DNA from: an uncultured Bacteroides sp.
GTDB taxonomy: Bacteria; Bacteroidota; Bacteroidia; Bacteroidales; Bacteroidaceae
Length of the DNA stretch: 63,063 bases
Assembly (NCBI GenBank): GCA_900755095.1
Contig: CAAEFE010000121.1
Coordinates: 1-63,063, forward strand
Direction: 5' to 3'
The position numbers and the translations under genes are program-made. Position 1 is the first letter of the stretch. The number at the start of each line of letters is the position of its first letter. Below are positions 62,993 to 63,063 of the stretch, in pieces. The notes beneath the pieces are model-generated. The model saw only the letters and a program-made list of their open reading frames with translations. It did no database searches and was not told the DNA's origin.

Positions 62993-63063
62993 CTCTTCCT
63001 CTTGGACTTGAACCAAGGACCCTCTGATTAACAGTCAGATGCTCTAACCGACTGAGCTAAGGA
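62993..63063 (-). tRNA. tRNA-Asn (anticodon GTT), missing three 5' bases
   Basis: On the minus strand the anticodon stem CTGAC is followed by loop TGTTAAT with anticodon GTT, and the T arm CTTGG-TTCAAGT-CCAAG is complete. The acceptor 3' strand AGGAAGA pairs with TCTTCCT, of which only the last four bases lie inside the window. CCA is not encoded. Confidence 0.92.

Noticed and set aside
62678..63063. A tRNA-linked integration site formed by element B and tRNA-Asn
   Set aside because: Element B is over 200 bases from the tRNA, shares no sequence with the tRNA 3' end, and no integrase is present in the window.

Overview
The window comes from a gut Bacteroides, in or very close to the B. thetaiotaomicron group. 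Three things point there: the promoters fit the Bacteroides primary-sigma pattern (TTTG at -33, about 19 bases, then TAnnTTTG at -7); secD and secF are fused into one gene; and there are three SusC/SusD pairs, a hybrid two-component system (HTCS) and many Bacteroidetes lipoproteins. From memory, the order matches B. thetaiotaomicron from about BT2802 (ribose regulator) through BT2809 (ribose permease) and BT2824 (GH16) to BT2826 (HTCS). The number of genes between those anchors also fits. No database was consulted.

Layout. 1-8.4 kb: tRNA-Arg, secDF, and a minus-strand run of two rhomboid proteases, a membrane-anchored EEP phosphatase and an M3 peptidase lipoprotein. 8.5-15.5 kb: HU, argS, a LruC-domain lipoprotein and topA. 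15.7-35.1 kb: a polysaccharide utilization locus. The HTCS sits at one end on the plus strand, and a long minus-strand operon runs from a SusC/SusD pair through a second SusC/SusD pair (whose SusC lacks the usual N-terminal extension), two BACON-domain surface lipoproteins and a GH16 to a GH18. The likely substrate is mucin O-glycan. 35.4-48 kb: an outer-membrane barrel with a large TPR protein, a 31-codon ORF, a NUDIX hydrolase, an aldolase-family lyase with a sodium symporter, ahpC-ahpF, and a secreted two-phosphoesterase fusion. 48-60.7 kb: the ribose/nucleoside (rus) locus, with regulator, two ribokinases, SusC/SusD, glycoside hydrolase, nucleoside hydrolase and permease. 60.8-63 kb: an inositol-monophosphatase-family protein, a ComF-family protein and a tRNA-Asn cut by the window edge.

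How the parts work together. The HTCS would sense a glycan fragment in the periplasm and switch on the surface machinery of the first locus. In the rus locus the lipoprotein hydrolases free ribose, RusC/RusD and RusT import it, and the two ribokinases phosphorylate it. The secreted EEP/purple-acid-phosphatase fusion next to rusT could supply nucleosides by removing phosphate, but that is inference.

The most unusual feature is a pair of 102-bp intergenic elements (20004-20105 and 62678-62779). Their sequences differ but their architecture is identical: four 12-bp palindromes at an exact 22-bp period, nested inside one larger palindrome whose ends are perfect inverted repeats. I know of no named element with this design. 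Other second-look items are the 31-codon ORF at 40303-40398, a 96-bp MITE-like element, terminators that double as promoter parts, and a ribose regulator with no recognisable DNA-binding motif.
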